Source: Candidatus Izemoplasma sp.
GTDB lineage: Bacteria > Bacillota_I > Bacilli_A > Izemoplasmatales > Izemoplasmataceae
Direction of reading: 5' to 3'
DNA length: 6,203 nucleotides
NCBI GenBank assembly: GCA_029939615.1
Contig: JAOZSP010000105.1
Coordinates: 1-6,203 of the forward strand
In this document: positions 5,800-6,203 of the stretch, one piece after another
Position numbering within the stretch: position 1 is the first letter of the stretch
Layout of the letters: each line of letters begins with the position of its first letter
The notes under the pieces: model-generated
Database searches by the model: none
What the model saw: only the letters and a program-made list of their open reading frames with translations
Told to the model about the DNA's origin: nothing
Made by a program: the position numbers and the translations under genes

Positions 5800-6203
5800 T
5801 TACATTATTTTTTTTAGCACAACTGTTTGTTCCCTATCTGGACCAACACTAAATATTGCAATATCTGTATTAGTTAGTTCACTTACCTTACTTAGATAGT
5901 TCTTTGCATTTAAAGGCAAATCGCTAAGTGAAGTCACTTTAGTAATATCCTCATTCCATCCTGGAACTTCAATATAGATTGGTTCACATCTTTCAAAATC
6001 TATGATATTTGCAGGAACATAATCTATAATTTCATCATCTAATCGATAAGCGACACATATCTTTATCGTTTCTATACCAGTTAAAACGTCTAATAACATA
6101 ATGCTTAGTCCTGTTAGTCCACTTACTCGTTTTGTATGTCTTAAAATTACAGTATCAATCCATCCTATTCTTCTAGGTCTTCCTGTTGTTGTTCCATACT
6201 CAT
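5800..6203 (-). CDS. purA: adenylosuccinate synthetase, C-terminal part
   Basis: PurA joins IMP and aspartate with GTP to form adenylosuccinate, the first step from IMP to AMP. The frame stays open to the right edge, so the gene begins outside. The 133 visible residues are about the last third of the usual ~430. Motifs, numbered from the first full codon (6201), are EYGTTTGRPRRIGWID (1-16, substrate-binding loop with Arg8, Arg10 and Arg11), DVLTGIETIKICVAYR near 38-53, CEPIYIEVPGWNEDIT, and SVGPDREQT near the C-terminus, the guanine-binding region. The protein ends VVLKKIM with TAA at 5802-5800. An ATG at 6099 (residue 35) is internal, because strong family sequence lies upstream of it. It converges on the aro operon, shares its terminator, and has no metabolic link to it beyond being biosynthetic. 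Confidence 0.96.
   Translation of the reverse strand, partial: EYGTTTGRPRRIGWIDTVILRHTKRVSGLTGLSIMLLDVLTGIETIKICVAYRLDDEIIDYVPANIIDFERCEPIYIEVPGWNEDITKVTSLSDLPLNAKNYLSKVSELTNTDIAIFSVGPDREQTVVLKKIM

Noticed and set aside
6099..6099. ATG at 6099 (minus strand) as the start of purA or of a small protein
   Set aside because: The frame continues upstream to the window edge with the conserved EYGTTTGRPRRIGW segment of PurA.
6201..6203. ATG on the minus strand at the very edge as a gene start
   Set aside because: Its frame reaches a TAG after 12 codons and is not the PurA frame.
1..6203. Undescribed defence, mobile or RNA-based system
   Set aside because: All the DNA is accounted for by primary-metabolism genes and one terminator. 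No repeat array, transposase, integrase, tRNA or large unexplained gap is present.

Overview
The window is AT-rich (roughly 30% G+C, estimated by eye from a few lines). It uses the standard code: Trp is TGG throughout, and TGA acts as a stop in aroA and aroQ. Shine-Dalgarno sites match the extended Bacillus-type consensus (AGGTGAT, AGAGGTGA, GAGGGTG). Together with the protein motif types, this points to a low-GC member of the Bacillota or one of their wall-less or near relatives. I cannot name a genus from the sequence.

Positions 1-5770 hold a tightly packed plus-strand operon that encodes all seven steps of the shikimate pathway plus chorismate mutase. The order is 'aroA (EPSP synthase, 5' end outside the window), aroB (3-dehydroquinate synthase), aroC (chorismate synthase), a stand-alone AroQ-class chorismate mutase, a fused aroE-aroK gene (shikimate dehydrogenase-shikimate kinase), aroQ (type II 3-dehydroquinase) and aroF (DAHP synthase, type I-beta with an N-terminal ferredoxin-like domain). 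Gaps are only 5 to 8 nt, or the genes overlap (13, 29 and 4 nt), so translational coupling is likely. The promoter and any leader regulation must lie upstream of the window, because no intergenic space inside the operon could hold them.

The enzymes work together as follows. AroF condenses PEP and erythrose 4-phosphate. AroB closes the ring. AroQ dehydrates to 3-dehydroshikimate. The AroE half reduces this to shikimate and the AroK half phosphorylates it. AroA adds PEP, AroC makes chorismate, and the mutase diverts chorismate to prephenate for Phe and Tyr. Catalytic residues can be recognised in every enzyme, so the pathway looks functional.

Positions 5769-5796 form a strong Rho-independent terminator that appears to work in both directions. 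Beyond it, on the minus strand, lies the C-terminal third of purA (adenylosuccinate synthetase), which runs off the right edge. There is no stretch over 300 bases without a gene, and I saw no tRNA, rRNA, mobile element, CRISPR array or origin. This is mainly ordinary primary metabolism. The most noteworthy points are the nearly linker-less AroE-AroK fusion, its 29-nt overlap with aroQ, and a complete chorismate pathway in one transcription unit with the first enzyme encoded last.
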